DNA of 64,000 nucleotides from the NCBI RefSeq assembly GCF_003569915.1, contig NZ_KZ984450.1, positions 1 through 64,000 on the forward strand, given 5' to 3'. Source of the DNA: Comamonas testosteroni. Its GTDB lineage: Bacteria > Pseudomonadota > Gammaproteobacteria > Burkholderiales > Burkholderiaceae_C. A model generated the notes under the pieces. The model made no database searches. It saw nothing but the letters and a program-made list of their open reading frames with translations, and was not told where the DNA came from. The position numbers and the translations under genes were made by a program. This document shows, piece after piece, positions 61,796 through 64,000 of this stretch; the stretch's first letter is position 1, and the number at the start of each line of letters is the position of its first letter.

Positions 61796-63790
61796 TCACA
61801 TCCAGCAGGAGCAGCCCAAGGCCCCAAAGAACCCCTTAGGATCCGACGTCGGCACGCTCGACGCCCAGGCACTCGCGTGCTGGTGACCATGCATGCCGCA
61901 GCTGGTGCCGCAGCCGCAAGCTGCAGCCATCTGGCGGTAGCGCGCAGGGTTGAGCGAGTTCTTGCCTGCGCCTTCCGGGTCACCCCAGGCTGCAAAGCCG
62001 CCGTAGCGGCGCACGGGCGACCAGTCGGGCATGGCGGGTGGAACAGGGTTGTCATCGTGCTGCTGGAAGCTGCCCGCGCCATAGACCACGCGGCCGCCGA
62101 CCACGGTCAGGTCGGAGGTGAGGAAAGAGATTTCGTCCTCGGCGACCTTGAAGTAATCCTTGTTGGGCACGATCAGGTCGGCAAACTGGCCCACCTGAAT
62201 GCGGCCGCGCTTGTCCACTTCGTTGCTGAACCAGGCCACGTTTTCGGTCCACATGCGCAGCGCGGTTTCGCGGTCCAGCAGATTGCGCTGGGGGTACATG
62301 GCAGTGCCGCCCACGGTCTTGCCCGTCACCATCCACGACAGCGACACCCAAGGGTTGTACGAGGCCACGCGCGTAGCGTCTGTACCGGCCGAGACCTTGA
62401 CGCCTTTTTCCAGAATCTTCTTGATCGGCGGCGTGGCCTCGGTGGCCTTGGCGCCATAGCGCTCGATAAAGTACTCGCCCTGGTAGGCCATGCGGTGCTG
62501 CACGGCAATACCGCCGCCCAGCGCAGCAATGCGGTCGATGGATTTGTCGGAGATGGTTTCGGCGTGGTCAAAGAACCAGTTCAGGCCGTTGATGGGCGAC
62601 TCCCGGTGCACTTTCTCGAACACATCGAGCGCACGGCTGATGGTTTCGTCGTAGGTGGCGTGCAAGCGCCAAGGCCATTGGTTCTGCACCAGCACGCGCA
62701 CCACTTCTTCCAGATCGCCTTCCATGTTGGGCGGCATGTCGGGGCGCGGCTGGCGGAAGTCTTCAAAGTCGGCGGCTGAATACACCAGCATTTCGCCCGC
62801 GCCGTTGTGGCGGAAGTAGTCGTTGCCCTGCTTGTATTTGACGCTTTGCGTCCACTGCAGAAAGTCCTCTTTTTCCTGCTTGGGCTTTTGCGTGAACAGG
62901 TTGTAGGCCAGGCGCACGGTGATCTGGCCGTCTTTGTCGAGCTGCTCGATGACTTTGTAGTCGTCGGGGTAGTTTTGCGAACCACCGCCGGCATCGATCA
63001 CGCCCGTCACGCCCAAACGATTGAGTTCACGCATGAAATGGCGCGTGGAATTGAGCTGGTAGTCAAATGGCAGCTTGGGGCCGAGCGCCAGCGTGTTGTA
63101 GAGGATGGTGGCATTGGGCTTGGCCACCAGCAGGCCAATCGGGTTGCCAGCGGAGTCGCGCACGATTTCGCCACCGGGCGGCTCGGGCGTGTCTTTGTTG
63201 TAGCCCACGGCGCGCAGCGCAGCGGCGTTCAGCAAGGCGCGGTCGTACAGGTGCAGCAGGAAGACGGGCGTGTCGGGTGCCACGGCGTTGATTTCTTCCA
63301 GCGTGGGCAAACGCTTTTCGACAAACTGGTGCTCGGTAAAACCGCCCACCACGCGCACCCATTGCGGTGCGGGCGTGTTGGCGACCTGTTGCTTCAACAT
63401 CGCCATGGCATCGGCCAGCGAACGCACGCCGTCCCAGCGCAGTTCCAGGTTGTAGTTGAGACCGCCGCGAATCACGTGCGTGTGGTTGTCGCACAGGCCG
63501 GGCAGCACGCTGCGCTTTTGCAGATCGATCTTGCGTGTGCCCCTGCCCGCCAGGGCCAGCACTTCGGCGTCGGTGCCGACGGCAATGAACATGCCATCTT
63601 TGACAGCCACTGCATTGGCAACGGGCTGGCTTTTATTCAGCGTGGTGATTTGGCCGTTATGAAAAATAACGTCCGGGGTGGCGTTGGACATGGCGTTTCC
63701 TTGCGACGAATTGGAGGTCGAACTGCAACCCAGCATGCCGCCAGCGGCAAGACCGGCTGCCGAGGCAATGACTTTGCGGCGTGTTGTCAT
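61796..63790 (-). CDS. Tat-exported amidohydrolase (family 3, YtcJ-like) with Cys/His-rich tail
   Basis: The 664-residue enzyme has a Tat-type N-terminus (TTRRKVIASAAG) with a lipobox-like GMLGC, then a metal-dependent hydrolase fold with DNHTHVIRGG metal ligands, NWFFDHAETIS and the C-terminal VGQFADLIVPNKDYF strand. It probably hydrolyses a cyclic or amide substrate in the periplasm. The last ~42 residues contain CGCGTSCGMHGHQH and end GCSCWM, giving six cysteines and several His that could bind metal. The upstream gene is 25 bp away on the same strand. Confidence 0.88.
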   Translation of the reverse strand: MTTRRKVIASAAGLAAGGMLGCSSTSNSSQGNAMSNATPDVIFHNGQITTLNKSQPVANAVAVKDGMFIAVGTDAEVLALAGRGTRKIDLQKRSVLPGLCDNHTHVIRGGLNYNLELRWDGVRSLADAMAMLKQQVANTPAPQWVRVVGGFTEHQFVEKRLPTLEEINAVAPDTPVFLLHLYDRALLNAAALRAVGYNKDTPEPPGGEIVRDSAGNPIGLLVAKPNATILYNTLALGPKLPFDYQLNSTRHFMRELNRLGVTGVIDAGGGSQNYPDDYKVIEQLDKDGQITVRLAYNLFTQKPKQEKEDFLQWTQSVKYKQGNDYFRHNGAGEMLVYSAADFEDFRQPRPDMPPNMEGDLEEVVRVLVQNQWPWRLHATYDETISRALDVFEKVHRESPINGLNWFFDHAETISDKSIDRIAALGGGIAVQHRMAYQGEYFIERYGAKATEATPPIKKILEKGVKVSAGTDATRVASYNPWVSLSWMVTGKTVGGTAMYPQRNLLDRETALRMWTENVAWFSNEVDKRGRIQVGQFADLIVPNKDYFKVAEDEISFLTSDLTVVGGRVVYGAGSFQQHDDNPVPPAMPDWSPVRRYGGFAAWGDPEGAGKNSLNPARYRQMAAACGCGTSCGMHGHQHASAWASSVPTSDPKGFFGALGCSCWM

Positions 63791-63815
63791 GGTGATACTT
63801 GTTAGGAGCCAGCGA

Positions 63816-64000
63816 TCAAGAGTCCTGCGCAGGCGCTGCTGGTTTGGTTGCTGACACGGACTTACCTGGCAACTGGCCCAGCACATGGTCCGTGGCCTTG
63901 CATTCGGTGCATGCCGCACCGAAAGTCGTTCCCGCAAGCATTTGCTTGCCGATAGGAATGATTTGCTCCTCCACCAGAATGCCCAGCAAGCCCACAAGAG
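63816..64000 (-). CDS. C-terminal fragment of an unidentified protein
   Basis: Only the last 60 residues are in the window. They begin LVGLLGILVEEQIIPIGKQM, which may be the end of a membrane or amphipathic helix, and contain GAACTECKATDH with two cysteines spaced C-x2-C, then a Pro/Ala-rich tail. It precedes the amidohydrolase by 25 bp on the same strand. The family is not recognisable from this part. Confidence 0.55.
   Translation of the reverse strand, partial: LVGLLGILVEEQIIPIGKQMLAGTTFGAACTECKATDHVLGQLPGKSVSATKPAAPAQDS

Noticed and set aside
62807..63805. 332-residue plus-strand frame opposite the amidohydrolase
   Set aside because: No family features and fully antisense to a motif-complete enzyme gene.

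Overview
The window is a high-GC betaproteobacterial chromosome segment, most likely from the family Comamonadaceae (Comamonas or a close relative). This rests on the housekeeping set (purE-purK-tsaC, tsaB-rimI, dacB, corA, fba, pyk, tkt-gap, aspA, pepP, ompW), on Calvin-type class II aldolase, and on two families of short interspersed repeats that I associate with this family. No rRNA, tRNA, CRISPR array, transposase or phage gene was seen. Only the first ~0.75 kb looks foreign: a lower-GC, 5'-truncated gene with a HEPN-type R-x4-H motif.

Layout. 1-760: HEPN-like fragment. 736-6401 (minus): envelope and stress genes (META-domain lipoprotein, DUF2157 and DUF4401/GDYXXLXY membrane proteins, NERD nuclease-like protein, chaperedoxin CnoX). 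6701-11826 (plus): ABC exporter, purEK and tsaC. 11840-20539: redox and scavenging block, with a Tat-exported FMN hydroxy-acid dehydrogenase, diheme cytochrome c, Tat-exported FAD oxidoreductase, an SsuABC/TauABC-like importer, a second binding protein and an SfnB/DszC-type monooxygenase. 20597-24633: OmpW, SGNH esterase lipoprotein, small lipoprotein, DacB. 24776-30761: tsaB, rimI, a degenerate family-4 uracil-DNA glycosylase, corA, mtnN, fadD. 30983-37981: fba and pyk flank a two-component system and three consecutive PAP2 phosphatases. 38287-46188: CPBP protein, pepP, TauE-like transporter, MASE1-PAS protein, a hydrolase-SnoaL-ACBP fusion, a beta-propeller-like protein and a MurU-like nucleotidyltransferase. 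46468-64000: tkt, gap, rhomboid protease, OsmC protein, pirin, aspA, DUF4261 protein, flavin reductase, VOC protein, DUF1275 protein, MFS exporter, DoxX, Tat-exported amidohydrolase and one truncated gene.

How genes may work together. The two-component system and PAP2 genes diverge from a region with a 10-bp-period direct repeat and look like an envelope-remodelling unit. The esterase-ompW pair and fadD share an 11-mer (AGCACGACCGT) upstream, suggesting one regulator for extracellular ester hydrolysis, uptake and acyl-CoA activation. The ABC importer followed by an SfnB-type monooxygenase suggests organosulfur scavenging. corA is preceded by a leader in which the Shine-Dalgarno is fully base-paired.

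The most unusual items are the Cys-nucleophile hydrolase-SnoaL-acyl-CoA-binding-protein fusion, the corA leader, the three-PAP2 operon, the shared esterase/fadD operator, and a ~100-nt hairpin-rich repeat that in four of five copies begins within about 20 nt after a stop codon in the same orientation.
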